Program-made: the position numbers and the translations under genes | From: an uncultured Candidatus Pelagibacter sp. | GTDB lineage: Bacteria > Pseudomonadota > Alphaproteobacteria > Pelagibacterales > Pelagibacteraceae | Reading direction: 5' to 3' | DNA: 64,000 nucleotides | Assembly (NCBI RefSeq): GCF_943788075.1 | Contig: NZ_CALSOW010000002.1 | Span: 124,001 to 188,000, forward strand | In this document: one piece after another, positions 48,565-57,499 of the stretch | How the letters are laid out: every line of letters starts with the position of its first letter | Numbering within the stretch: position 1 is the stretch's first letter | Notes under the pieces: generated by a model | The model's input: only the letters and a program-made list of their open reading frames with translations | What the model was told of the DNA's origin: nothing | Database searches by the model: none

Positions 48565-49025
48565 ACTTAAAAGAATTATACCAAGAAATAATATTAGAGC
48601 ATGGTAAAAATCCAAGAAATCTTGGTAAGACAAATGATTTTAATAAAGATGCTAAAGGACATAACCCTTTGTGTGGTGATAATGTTCATGTTTATTTAAA
48701 ACTTAATGGACAAAAAATTGTTGAAGATATCTCTTTTGAAGGTAGTGGTTGTGCAATTTCAATGGCGTCAGCATCCATCATGACAGATTTAATTAAAGGT
48801 AAAAACGAACATGAAGCAAAAGAAATAGTTGAAGATTTTTTAGGCATGATCAAAGAAAACCCTGAATTAAAATCAGAAAAATTAGAAGAAGATGAAAAAA
48901 CAAAATTAATGTGTTTGTCTGGAGTAAAACAGTACCCAATGAGAGTTAAGTGTGCAACACTATCATGGCATACTTTGGTTTCAGCTTTTGAAGATAAAAT
49001 TGATCAAGTTAATACAGAAAATTAA
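48561..49025 (+). CDS. sufU: SufU/NifU-type Fe-S scaffold or sulfur acceptor
   Basis: A 154-residue IscU-fold protein. The three conserved Cys lie in NPLCGDN, SGCAISMASA and MRVKCATLSWHT, the SufU pattern with an insertion between Cys 2 and 3 (KENPELKSEKLEEDEK). SufU proteins accept sulfur from SufS through a zinc site. It follows sufS directly, as in many Suf operons without SufE. Confidence 0.92.
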   Translation: MNLKELYQEIILEHGKNPRNLGKTNDFNKDAKGHNPLCGDNVHVYLKLNGQKIVEDISFEGSGCAISMASASIMTDLIKGKNEHEAKEIVEDFLGMIKENPELKSEKLEEDEKTKLMCLSGVKQYPMRVKCATLSWHTLVSAFEDKIDQVNTEN

Positions 49026-49029
49026 TTAA

Positions 49030-49329
49030 ATGACAAAAAAAGAACAAATAATTGAAGAAATCAGAAAGATTTATGATCCTGAATTACCTGTTAATATCTA
49101 TGAGTTAGGTTTAATTTATGATGTAAAAGTTGAAAATGATAATTTTGCTAAAATTAAAATGACACTAACAACACCTAATTGTCCAGTAGCAGAAAGTTTA
49201 CCTAAAGAAGTTAAAGAAGGTGCTATGCAAGTTGAAGGTATAGATGATGTTGATCTTGAATTAGTTTGGGACCCTCCTTGGAATAAAGATATGATGTCTG
49301 AAGCGGCAAAATTGGAGTTAAATTTATAA
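49030..49329 (+). CDS. sufT: SufT-like DUF59/MIP18 family protein
   Basis: A 99-residue protein of the MIP18 family involved in Fe-S cluster maturation. Key parts are IRKIYDPELPVNIYELGLIY, TLTTPNCPVAESLP with the conserved Cys, and VWDPPWNKDMMSEAAKLEL. It lies 4 bp after sufU, and its final base overlaps the next ATG (TAATG). Confidence 0.92.
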   Translation: MTKKEQIIEEIRKIYDPELPVNIYELGLIYDVKVENDNFAKIKMTLTTPNCPVAESLPKEVKEGAMQVEGIDDVDLELVWDPPWNKDMMSEAAKLELNL

Positions 49330-49664
49330 TGAGTCCTATAATTAAATTAAGTGATAATGCAGCTTTAAGAATTAAAGAAATCATGTCTAATGCTGAAAAA
49401 GATTCACTGGGTGTAAGAGTGTCAGTTAAAACAGGTGGTTGTGCCGGTATGTCTTATGTGATGGAATATACAAAAGAAATTAACCCTAATGATGAAGTCA
49501 TTGATGACAAAGGTGTAAAAGTATTCGTTGATTCTGCTGCAATAATGTATTTGCTTGGTACAGAGATGGATTATAAAAAAGAAGAACTTTCATCATCTTT
49601 TGTCTTTAATAATCCCAATGAAACTGAGCGTTGTGGGTGTGGTGAATCTTTCAAAATTGAGTAA
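49329..49664 (+). CDS. sufA: A-type Fe-S carrier, SufA/ErpA family
   Basis: HesB/IscA-fold protein of 111 residues that carries clusters to target proteins. The three ligands are C38 region (VKTGGCAGMSY) and the C-x-C pair in ERCGCGESF. It closes the operon iscR-sufB-C-D-S-U-T-A. Assignment to SufA rather than ErpA or IscA rests on position. Confidence 0.93.
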   Translation: MSPIIKLSDNAALRIKEIMSNAEKDSLGVRVSVKTGGCAGMSYVMEYTKEINPNDEVIDDKGVKVFVDSAAIMYLLGTEMDYKKEELSSSFVFNNPNETERCGCGESFKIE

Positions 49665-49696
49665 TACGTATTATCCTATTATTTGCATATCAGTAT

Positions 49697-49709
49697 TGCA
49701 TATTATGCA
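49697..49709 (+). repeat. Short perfect palindrome TGCATATTATGCA
   Basis: TGCATA-T-TATGCA, preceded by two more TGCATAT-like copies (from 49684), in the 66-bp gap between sufA and the small gene at 49731. A TTGCAT/TATGAA pair with 17-bp spacing overlaps it, so it could be an operator or promoter element. The function is inferred. Confidence 0.4.
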
Positions 49710-49730
49710 TATCTAGTATATGAATCTCTT

Positions 49731-49901
49731 ATGAATACATTTGAATTTAAAAATCTTGTTAAAACCCTTAAGAATTCTTTAAAGCAAAGAACTTTTTTTA
49801 AAGATCTTCGTAAAGAAGTAGAAACTGGTGCAAACGGCACACAGGACTACGTTGTTAAAAAAGGTGTTAACAAAGATACAATTGCAACAACTAGACAGTA
49901 A
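49731..49901 (+). CDS. Small conserved-looking protein of unknown function
   Basis: A 56-residue protein (MNTFEFKNLVKTLKNSLKQR, later GANGTQDYVVKKGVNKDTIA), soluble, basic, with a likely amphipathic N-terminal helix. I do not recognise a family. ATG at 49731 is preferred over an in-frame upstream TTG because the extra residues (HISIAYYAYL) lie in what looks like regulatory DNA. It sits between sufA and the convergent glnA. Confidence 0.65.
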   Translation: MNTFEFKNLVKTLKNSLKQRTFFKDLRKEVETGANGTQDYVVKKGVNKDTIATTRQ

Positions 49902-49908
49902 TTAATTA

Positions 49909-51315
49909 CTAGCTACTGTAATACATCTCAAACTCAACTGGATGAGGTGCGTGCTCAAATTTATGTATTTCTTCAAACTTAAGTGCAATGTAAGCATCTA
50001 TTTGATCGTCTGTAAATACACCACCTTGAGTTAGAAACTCTCTATCTTTATCTAAACTTTCCATAGCTTCTCTTAGAGAGCCACACACAGTTGGAATAGC
50101 ACTAACTTCTTCCGGTGGTAATTCATATAGGTCTTTGTCAAACGATTCACCTGGATGAATTTTATTTTTAATTCCATCAAGTCCAGCCATCAACATTGCG
50201 GCAAAAGTTAAATAAGGATTCCCAGAGGCATCAGGAAATCTTATTTCACATCTTGCACCATTTTTACTTAGAGTAATTGGTATACGACAAGATGCAGATC
50301 TATTTCTTGCAGAATATGCAAGAAGAACTGGCGCTTCAAAACCAGGAATTAATCTCTTGTAACTATTTGTTGTTGAGTTAGCAAAAGCATTAATTGCTTT
50401 AGCATGTTTTAAAATACCACCAATATAATGTAGAGCTGTCTCTGATAATCCTGCATAAGCATCACCAGAAAATACTGGCGTATCACCTTTCCAAATTGAT
50501 TGGTGAATGTGCATCCCAGAACCATTATCACCTGCAACAGGTTTAGGCATGAAGGTAGCTGTTTTACCAAATGAATGAGTCACCATTTGTACAACATATT
50601 TATATAACTGAACATTATCTGCTTGATCAACCAAAGTTCCAAAATACATACCAAGTTCATGCTGACTAGGCGCTACTTCATGATGGTGTTTTTCAACTTT
50701 AATTCCAACCTCTTTTAAGTTTTTTAAATATTCACCACGCATATCTTGTTCACTATCAACAGGAGGGACTGGAAAGTAACCACCTTTAACTGGAGGTCTA
50801 TGACCCATGTTGCCGTTTTCATAAACTTTACCAGAGTTATATGGACCTTCTTTGCTATCTAAAACAAACCCTGTGTTGTTAGGATTATTGCTAATCCTCA
50901 CATCATCAAAAACAAAAAATTCTGGCTCCGGACCAAAGAAAGCTTTATCTCCAACACCTGATGATTTTAAATACTCTTCAGCTTTTTTTGCAGTACCTCT
51001 TGGATCTCTTTCGTAAGGAGATTTCTTAACAGCATCTAAAATATCACAAAATAGAACTACAGTATTATGAGAAGTAAAAGGATCCATAATCATTCTTGAG
51101 GTATCTGGTTTTAAAATCATGTCAGATTCGTTAATAGCTTTCCAGCCAGCAATGGATGAACCATCAAAAAACACACCTTCATTAAGCATTTCATCGTCAA
51201 CAATAGTTACATCCATTGTTAAATGTTGAAGCTTACCTCTAGGGTCGGTAAATCTTAGATCTACGAATTCTGCTTCTTTTTCTTTTATAAATTTTAAAAC
51301 ATTTGCTGCGCTCAT
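49909..51315 (-). CDS. glnA: Glutamine synthetase type I
   Basis: ATP-dependent ammonium assimilation. The 468-residue protein has FDGSSIAGW near 50-58, [33 protein letters not shown] and NRSASCRIP, typical of GSI-beta. The Tyr adenylylation site is present in [10 protein letters not shown] near residue 396, so control by GlnE is expected. AGGAG lies 5-6 bp before the ATG. The upstream 135-bp gap is shared with the ybaK-like gene. Confidence 0.97.
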   Translation of the reverse strand: MSAANVLKFIKEKEAEFVDLRFTDPRGKLQHLTMDVTIVDDEMLNEGVFFDGSSIAGWKAINESDMILKPDTSRMIMDPFTSHNTVVLFCDILDAVKKSPYERDPRGTAKKAEEYLKSSGVGDKAFFGPEPEFFVFDDVRISNNPNNTGFVLDSKEGPYNSGKVYENGNMGHRPPVKGGYFPVPPVDSEQDMRGEYLKNLKEVGIKVEKHHHEVAPSQHELGMYFGTLVDQADNVQLYKYVVQMVTHSFGKTATFMPKPVAGDNGSGMHIHQSIWKGDTPVFSGDAYAGLSETALHYIGGILKHAKAINAFANSTTNSYKRLIPGFEAPVLLAYSARNRSASCRIPITLSKNGARCEIRFPDASGNPYLTFAAMLMAGLDGIKNKIHPGESFDKDLYELPPEEVSAIPTVCGSLREAMESLDKDREFLTQGGVFTDDQIDAYIALKFEEIHKFEHAPHPVEFEMYYSS

Positions 51316-51451
51316 TTTGTCTCCTATATAATTTTATGAGTGGTAATTAACAAATTAATCGCGAAAAATATTGCTTATTTAATAAATAACACCTATGCAA
51401 TTTTCACATAAGTATTGTATTTATTCAATATTATTTAATAAGTTTTTCATA

Positions 51452-51934
51452 ATGAACCCATTACTGAACAAAGAGCCAGTTAAAAGAGCTGAAAAAGCAA
51501 TTAAAGCATTTAATTCTAATTTAGAAATTATTTGTTTGGAAAAAACAGCACGTACCGCACAAGATGCTGCTACAGCCTTGGGTTGTAATGTTGGCGCAAT
51601 TGTTAAAAGCTTATTATTTAAAACTGAAGATAATTTCATTCTTTGTTTAGTGTCTGGAGATAAAAGATGCTCCTTAAATAAACTTAAAAATATTTTTAAT
51701 ATTAAAGATGTTTCTATGGCACATCCAAATGAAGTTAAAAAAATTACTGGATATACAATTGGTGGAGTTTCTCCTGTAGGACATTTAAATGAATTAAAAA
51801 TCTATATTGATAATAATTTAGAAAGATTTACAACCATTTTTGCTGCAGCAGGACACCCAAACTGTGTTTTTAAAATAGATTTTAAACAATTAACAATCTT
51901 AACTAACGGTGAAAAAAAAGAGATTACAGAATGA
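51452..51934 (+). CDS. YbaK/ProX-type aminoacyl-tRNA deacylase
   Basis: A 160-residue protein of the YbaK/Cys-tRNA(Pro) deacylase superfamily that clears mischarged tRNAs. Conserved parts are TAQDAATALGCNVGAIVKSL, GDKRCSLNKL, and ITGYTIGGVSPVGHLNELKI with FAAAGHPNCVFKI at the C-terminal part. ATG at 51452 is preferred to an in-frame ATG 57 bp upstream, which adds non-conserved residues. Its stop overlaps the next start (ATGA). Confidence 0.92.
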   Translation: MNPLLNKEPVKRAEKAIKAFNSNLEIICLEKTARTAQDAATALGCNVGAIVKSLLFKTEDNFILCLVSGDKRCSLNKLKNIFNIKDVSMAHPNEVKKITGYTIGGVSPVGHLNELKIYIDNNLERFTTIFAAAGHPNCVFKIDFKQLTILTNGEKKEITE

Positions 51935-52817
51935 GACAACCAAAATTAATAGATTATATTTTATTAACAGTTCTAGCTTTGATTTGGGCTTCAGCTTTTT
52001 TTAATATCAAGATAGCTACTTATTCTTTTGGACCTGTAACCATCGCCTTTTTAAGAGTTTTTTTTGGAGCTATTCCAGTTTTGCTTCTTTGCTATTATAA
52101 AAATATAAAAATTGAAGCGTTTTCAAAAGATTGGCATTGGTTTGCGATGATAGGGTTTATTAATTTAGTAGCTCCATTTTTCTTAATAGCATATGGAGTT
52201 AAATCAGTTCAAAGTAATCTAGCAGCAATTTTAATGTCTACTACACCTTTAAGTTCAACAGTATTGGGCATTTTTATACAAAAAATGAAAAGATTTAATT
52301 TAGTAAAAACGATTGGAATTTTAATTGGGTTTTCAGGAATTGTTTTTTTATTTTCTGACAATCTTTTAATTGATGAAAATAATTTTGATCAGCATTATTA
52401 ATATTACTTGGCTCAACTTGTTATGTAATTGGTGGTGTTTTAACTTTAAAGATTAGTAAGAAAAAAAATGAAAATGTAACAGGGTCAATATTGATTTGGG
52501 CAATTATAATTTTAATTCCACTTGTAAGCTTTATAGAGCAACCTTGGCAATCAATTCCAAGAACAGACTCTTTGATTTCAGTCATATACTTGGGAATTGT
52601 TCCAACGGGTGTAGCATGGTTGTTAAGATTTAGAATTTTAAAAAATAATGGTTTAATTTTTCAATCACAAGTTTCTTACTTAATACCAATATTTGGAACT
52701 ATCTTAGGTTATATATTTCTAAAAGAGTTAATAACAATTAAAGTATTAATATCTTTAATCGCAGTTTGTATTGGTATTTATTTTGTAAAAAAAGCTGACA
52801 ATAAAAAAACTATTTAA
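51931..52817 (+). CDS. EamA/DMT-family permease, one-base frame break
   Basis: Ten-helix drug/metabolite transporter-type permease of about 295 residues. The first frame (51931-52401: LLTVLALIWASAFFNIKIAT, then LAAILMSTTPLSSTVLGIFI) stops at 52401; the second (TCYVIGGVLTLKISKKKNEN, then VPTGVAWLLRFRILKNNGLI) continues from about 52388 in another frame. One missing base near 52387 explains it. The substrate is unknown. It is coupled to the YbaK-like gene. Confidence 0.82.
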
Positions 52818-53715
52818 GTTTTGCCATAGCTTCTATGTGCGAAGGTCTGGTTTCACAGCAACCTCCTAGTATAGTAGCACCATTATCTTTAAATTTTTTT
52901 GCGATTTCACCAATTTTGTCTGGAGTAAGATCGTGTCTTTGGCCTAAGAATTTATTAGGATTTCCACCATCATTTTTAAAATAAGATGATGTGTAGCCAT
53001 CTTTTGGTTTGGTTGTCATAAAGCCATTTAATTTAAATCCAAATGGTACATTTAATTCTCTCATTTCTTGAAGATTTTTTTCATAATTTTCAGGTGATAC
53101 ACAAGAAAGCATTATACCTAGCAATTGATCATTAATAATTCCTTTAATTTCTGAAATTTTTTCTCCACTAGGTAAATTAGTTCCTTCAGATATGTGAATT
53201 CCAATCAAGTATGGTTTTTTAAATTCTTTGATTGCTTCAATTCCACATTTAAATTCTTTAATACTGCTCCACACATCAAAATAAAAAAAATCAACATAAT
53301 CGTTTAATAATTTAGCCTGTTCATTAAAAGTTTTTGTAATTTCATCTTCACTTCTTTCATCTGGTTCATAAGTTAATTCTTGAGGAGGTAATCCGCCAGC
53401 AATTAAAATATTTGGAAATTCTTTTTTAACTTTATTTGCTATTTCACCAGCTTTTATATTTAAATACTCAAATTTATCTTCAATATTATTTTCTCTAAGT
53501 CTTTTTCGTCTTGTAGTAAAAGTAGTAGTAACAATTACTTCAGCTCCCGCTTTTACAAAATCTCTATGAGTATCTTCTAGTAATTGGTGATAATTTTCAT
53601 TTAATATTGCATTAGCACTCCAGAGTGTTCCATTATGTTTCATTCCTCTAGCCAATAGTTCTTGCCCCATACCGCCATCTAATATTCTTGTTTGTTTGAA
53701 AAAATTTAAGTCCAT
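52810..53715 (-). CDS. Homocysteine S-methyltransferase family protein
   Basis: Zn-dependent methyltransferase that makes methionine from homocysteine; the donor may be betaine, S-methylmethionine or a similar compound. The 301-residue TIM barrel begins ILDGGMGQELLARG and carries the Zn ligands C205 (MLSCVSPEN) and C286-C287 (GGCCETRPSH). AGGA (53720-53723) before the ATG is inside the downstream SAM aptamer, so control by SAM is expected. BhmT-like is the best guess, because marine SAR11 genomes are known to place tandem SAM aptamers before such a gene. Confidence 0.88.
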   Translation of the reverse strand: MDLNFFKQTRILDGGMGQELLARGMKHNGTLWSANAILNENYHQLLEDTHRDFVKAGAEVIVTTTFTTRRKRLRENNIEDKFEYLNIKAGEIANKVKKEFPNILIAGGLPPQELTYEPDERSEDEITKTFNEQAKLLNDYVDFFYFDVWSSIKEFKCGIEAIKEFKKPYLIGIHISEGTNLPSGEKISEIKGIINDQLLGIMLSCVSPENYEKNLQEMRELNVPFGFKLNGFMTTKPKDGYTSSYFKNDGGNPNKFLGQRHDLTPDKIGEIAKKFKDNGATILGGCCETRPSHIEAMAKLK

Positions 53716-53717
53716 TT

Positions 53718-53778
53718 TATCCTCACTTTTTTAGTGCTTTAGCTTTTTGCTAGGTGCACAATATAGTTCAACTACCTT
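53718..53778 (-). ncRNA. SAM-V-like riboswitch aptamer overlapping the ribosome site
   Basis: Reverse-strand RNA reads GGUAGUUGAACUAUAUUGUG then CACC, followed by a small UAGC-AAAAA-GCUA hairpin and GCACUAAAAAAGUGAGGAUAA up to the ATG. P1 is GGU/ACC. The pseudoknot pairs loop GUGC with GCAC and loop ACU with AGU, with the conserved UAAAAA run between. GUGAGGA is also the Shine-Dalgarno, so SAM binding should block translation. The match to SAM-II/SAM-V is from memory. Confidence 0.75.
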
Positions 53779-53799
53779 GCTTATTGATTTTGTGGGAAT

Positions 53800-53843
53800 T
53801 TCCTTTTTAGCAGTTAACGCCCGCAATAGGATCAAATCGGCAA
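53800..53843 (-). ncRNA. SAM-II-like riboswitch aptamer (upstream copy of a tandem)
   Basis: Reverse-strand RNA reads GCCGAUUUGAUCCUAUUGC, GGGCGUUAAC, UGCUAAAAAGGA. P1 is GCC/GGC; the pseudoknot pairs UCC with GGA and GC with GC around UAAAAA. The core closely parallels the known SAM-II sequence (GAUUUAACCGUAUUGC and GCUAAAAAGG). It lies just after a good promoter and 22 bp before the second aptamer. Confidence 0.82.
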
Positions 53844-53847
53844 ATAA

Positions 53848-53876
53848 TTTATAAAACTTTAATAAATATTTGTAAA
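53848..53876 (-). promoter_or_regulatory. Promoter for the riboswitch-controlled methyltransferase
   Basis: On the reverse strand TTTACA (53871-53876) and TATAAA (53848-53853) are 17 bp apart. A transcript from it would start near 53841, exactly at the 5' edge of the first aptamer, which supports the call. Confidence 0.65.
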
Positions 53877-53884
53877 CTATTTTT

Positions 53885-54465
53885 TATAAAATAATTTTGG
53901 CATTAAAAGAAAATGATCTACGCTCTCCTTCAATATTAAAAGGATAAGCAGTATGCATTAAATAATTTGGAAAGATTAATAAATCTCTAATTTTTGGCAC
54001 AACATTATAAATACTTTTACTTAGAAATCCTTTTTGACCATTTATGAAATCAATTGTTCCATTTGTTTTAATTTTTTATTTTTAACCATTTTATTATTTG
54101 TCATACCTTTTGGTAATTTTAAATAACCAACACCTGATAAATCTCCTTCATGATAGTGAATAGGGTTATATTCACCTCTTGAATTGACGAACTACCCATA
54201 AATTTAAAATTTTAATTTCTTAATATTTTTAATTTTATCATTGAAAAAATTTATTAATATTTTCTATTAATTCTTTTTCTAAATTTTTCTTAATAAAATT
54301 ATTTGAAATTTTTAATTCATTTTTAATTTGACTAGCTAATTTTGAGCTGTAATCAATTTTTTTTGAATTAGATTTGATATCAAATTCATTATTTAATTTA
54401 TCAGAAAATTTTTTAGAAATTTTAGTTTTTCCAATCGATGGTCCAAAAGGTTTAATGTTTTTCAT
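53885..54465 (-). pseudogene. 2OG-Fe(II) oxygenase-like gene with about four frame breaks
   Basis: Reverse-strand pieces add up to one protein of about 193 residues: KPFGPSIGKTKISKKFSDKL at the start (ATG 54465), LWVVRQF, then GEYNPIHYHEGDLSGVGYLK with the first metal His-x-Asp/Glu-like pair region, IDFINGQKGFLSKS, and LLIFPNYLMHTAYPF with GERRSFSFNAKIIL (stop 53885), the usual end of this oxygenase family. Frame changes occur near 54242-54249, 54206-54214, 54176-54181 and 54071-54080, mostly at A or T runs. Broken gene or poor sequence; the ancestral function is a hydroxylase of unknown substrate. Confidence 0.78.
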
Positions 54466-54503
54466 TTTAAGATTAAATATATTAAAAGTTAATTAAATCA
54501 AGA

Positions 54504-55250
54504 TTATGGTATCAGTCTTATACCCATTCTTATAGCTACAAAAATTACTAACATCGAAGTTATTATGCTAAGTGTTTTGTTAGATAAAATTTTATATTTA
54601 AGTAAATTTCCAATCTGCCCTCCAATAATACACACAAAAATAGAGGCCAATAATTCAAAAATTCATCAAAAACAATATTTTTAGTAAGTTGACCAGCTAC
54701 ACCAAATATCGAGTTGATTAAGATAAATAGTGATGCTGTAGTAGCAATATGTCTTGGATATCCTGCTTTCATTAAGAATAAAATTGGACTTAAAAATATA
54801 CCACCACCAATTCCAACTATTCCTGAAAAAAACCCAATAACAGATCCAATAAATATAGAAACAACTTTTGGAATTGAATTTATCTTAATTTGATCATCAC
54901 TGTATGATTTGCTTTTTAATCAACAAAAGTATTCCAGCAATGAATAAGATAATAAATAAAATTATTTCAAATAATTCCTTTGAAATGGATATTGAGGCTC
55001 CAAAAAATGCAAAAGGTATAGACCCAATCAAGTATGGAACAAGCAAATTAAGATTAAGATTTCCAGATCTTACATAGTTAATTGAATTTCCTGATACTAC
55101 AATAATGTTGCAACATAATGCTAATATTGGAATTATATAAAAAGGAATTTCCCAAATTAGCATTAGAGCTAAATAAGTTGATCCACCTCCAAAGCCAACA
55201 CTAGAATATAATATTGATGTTATGAGAAAAAATATTGATAATATAATCAT
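54504..55250 (-). pseudogene. TauE/SafE (TSUP) family permease with two frame breaks
   Basis: An eight-helix TSUP permease of about 248 residues, a family that exports sulfite or organosulfonates. The start is MIILSIFFLITSILYSSVGF followed by GGGSTYLALMLIWEIP; later parts are SVIGFFSGIVGIGGGIFLSP and MKAGYPRHIATTASLFILIN, ending RMGIRLIP. Breaks near 54911-54917 (A run) and 54635-54641 (T run), each a missing base, split it. It is 14 bp from the divergent moaB and near a sulfoxide reductase, so a sulfur-oxyanion role is plausible. Confidence 0.82.
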
Positions 55251-55264
55251 ACTTAAAAATTTTT

Positions 55265-55765
55265 ATGAATGTAAATATAGCTTTATTAACTGTAACAGAT
55301 ACCAGAACTTTTGATAATGATAAATCTGGAGCAATTCTTGTAGAAAAAATTAAAGAAGCTAATCATAATTTAATTGATAGAAAAATTTGTAAAGACAATA
55401 AAGAAGATATTGTTTTAATTTTAAAAGAATGGATTAACAATAAAAACATTGATGTAATAATAACTACTGGAGGAACAGGACTTACTGGAAGAGATATTAC
55501 TCCAGAAGCAATAGATGAAATTGCAGATAAACAAATACCTGGTTTTGGTGAAGTTTTTAGAACCATAAGTCTTAAAACAGTAGGTACTTCAGCAATACAG
55601 TCTAGAGCTTGTGCAGTTTTAGCAAATGGTAAATATGTTTTTGCATTACCAGGTTCTTCTGGAGGTGTCACTGATGCATGGGATGGAATTTTAAAACATC
55701 AATTAGATATTAATCACAAACCATGTAATTTTGTTGAATTATTTCCTAGACTTAAAGAAAAATAG
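55265..55765 (+). CDS. moaB: Molybdenum cofactor biosynthesis protein MoaB
   Basis: Adenylyltransferase-type enzyme of molybdopterin synthesis (MoaB/MogA family). The 166 residues show LLTVTDTRTFDNDKSGAIL, VIITTGGTGLTGRDITPEA, FRTISLKTVGTSAIQSRACA and ALPGSSGGVTDAWDGIL. Intact among broken neighbours, and the only forward-strand gene of the cofactor region. Confidence 0.94.
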   Translation: MNVNIALLTVTDTRTFDNDKSGAILVEKIKEANHNLIDRKICKDNKEDIVLILKEWINNKNIDVIITTGGTGLTGRDITPEAIDEIADKQIPGFGEVFRTISLKTVGTSAIQSRACAVLANGKYVFALPGSSGGVTDAWDGILKHQLDINHKPCNFVELFPRLKEK

Positions 55766-56014
55766 TTATTTTTGATATTTTTCTTTCCATTCTGGATAAG
55801 GCATTCCATAAATATGTTCTCTTGCATCAGGATCAGATATAGTCTAATACCTTTTTTTTCAGCTTCCTCTCTATACCATCTAGATAAACAATTTCTGCAA
55901 AAGTTAGCTAAATTCATAAGATCTATATTTTGCACATCTTTTCTTTCATCTAAATGATTTAATCAATCTCTCAAAAGTAGCTGATTGTATTTCTTTTTTT
56001 ATTTTATCATCCAT
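55766..56014 (-). pseudogene. DUF1244-family small protein with two frame breaks
   Basis: A protein of about 82 residues pieced together as MDDKIKKEIQSATFERLIK, LDERKDVQNIDLMNLANFCR, NCLSRWYREEAEKKGI and DAREHIYGMPYPEWKEKYQK, the DUF1244 pattern (SMc04008-like, unknown function, common in alphaproteobacteria). One extra base near 55957 and one missing base near 55840 break it. Its ATG overlaps the msrQ stop by 8 bp. Confidence 0.8.
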
Positions 56015-56590
56015 AATTTACATTCCTTTTTTTAATTTTAATTCTTAAAGCTAACAAAACAAGTATTATTACCAAGTAAACTAATGGTTTAAAAAAAATT
56101 GTTTTAGATAACCAGATATAATGAAGAGATCCAAATATTGCGATTATATAAATTAATCTGTGTAATCTTTTCCAATTATTTTTAAGTAATTTTATCATTT
56201 TTTGTGAAGAAGTTATTGCTAATGGAATTAATAATAACCAAGCTGAAAATCCAATAAAAATATATTTTTTTTTAAAAACATCATCTAAGATAGGTTGCCA
56301 GTTAAATCTATAATCAATACCTATATAAGTAAGTAAATGAAGAGATGCATAAAAAAAAACAAATAATCCTAACATTCTTCGAAAACTAACCCACATAGTT
56401 AAGTTTGTTAATCTTTTAAGAGGAGTCATGCTTAAGGTTAGACAAATAAATATTAAAGTCCATTCACCAGTATAATGAGTAATTTCTTTTACAGGCTCAG
56501 GACCAAGTTTATTGAAATAAATCTTATAAAGAATAAATAAAAATGGAATTGTGCTTAAAAAAAATACGCCAGGTTTAAAATATTTTTCAT
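56007..56590 (-). pseudogene. msrQ: MsrQ heme-binding membrane subunit, frame break near the start
   Basis: MsrQ (YedZ) is the quinone-linked heme b protein that feeds electrons to periplasmic MsrP. The main frame has GEWTLIFICLTLSMTPLKRL, LGLFVFFYASLHLLTYIGID with a heme His, and KRLHRLIYIIAIFGSLHYIW with two more. The ATG at 56590 overlaps the msrP stop by one base and reads MKNIL, but a missing A near 56573-56576 shifts it away from KPGVFFLSTIPFLF. About 194 residues if repaired. Confidence 0.85.
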
Positions 56591-57499
56591 TAAAAATATT
56601 TTTTTAAATCCATGCCAGTATATAAGTTTGCTACCTCATCTCCATACCCATTAAACATTAAAGTTTTTACTCTAGGAGCAAAAATATCATTTCCTATAAC
56701 TCTTTCTGTAGCTTGAGACCATCTTGGATGATCAACATTTGGATTTACATTTGAATAAAATCCATATTCTCTTGGGGAAGCCCACATCCAAGATGATGTT
56801 GGCATCTTTTCAACAAATTTTATTTTAACAATAGCCTTGGCACTCTTAAAACCATATTTCCATGGAGTAAATATTCTGAGAGGAGCTCCATTTTGATTTG
56901 GAAGTTTTTTACCATATAGACCAGTCACAACTGTAGTTAAAGGATGCATTGCTTCATCAATTCTTAATCCCTCTTTATAAGGCCATTTAAAACTGGATAT
57001 CGTTGACCTTTCATTTGATCAGGATCATAAACACTTTCAAACTCAACAAATTTTGCCTTACTAGTTAGGATTAACTTTTGATAATAATTCACTTAAAGAA
57101 AAACCCATCCATGGGATTACCATTGACCATCCTTCAACACATCTTAATCGGTGAATTCTTTCCTCTGAGACAAATTGTTCAGTGAAATTTCTTCCATTGA
57201 AAGTTTGATTGGTTTTTCAACTTCTCCTTCAATACTTATTGTCCAAGGGTCTGTTTTAAAATTTTGTGAATTTTTATATGGATCACTTTTAGATGTACCA
57301 AACTCGTAATAATTATTGTAGGTAGTAATATCTTTGTAAGCTAGTAAGCTTGTCTTTCTTCGTTAGATCTAGCATTATTGATAAATGGAATTGATGTTAA
57401 AGCGATAGATCCAGCACCTAAACCCATTGATTTGATAAAGCTTCTTCTATTTCTATAAATCTTTTCTGGAGTAATTTCTGAATATTTAATTTTTTTCAT
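56590..57499 (-). pseudogene. msrP: MsrP molybdenum-dependent methionine sulfoxide reductase with about five frame breaks
   Basis: MsrP (YedY) repairs oxidised methionine in the periplasm using a Mo-molybdopterin. Pieces in order are the Tat signal [75 protein letters not shown] with the Mo-ligating Cys, YDPDQMKGQ, and the intact end ([36 protein letters not shown]). Breaks lie near 57356, 57340, 57182, 57068 and 56988. The start overlaps moaE by 14 bp, so it was expressed with its cofactor genes. Confidence 0.88.

Noticed and set aside
51375-51389. AT-only palindrome TTATTTAATAAATAA with ATTGC/GCAAT flanks between glnA and the YbaK-like gene
   Set aside because: Made only of A and T in the core, common by chance at this base composition, and no NtrC-like or known operator motif is seen.
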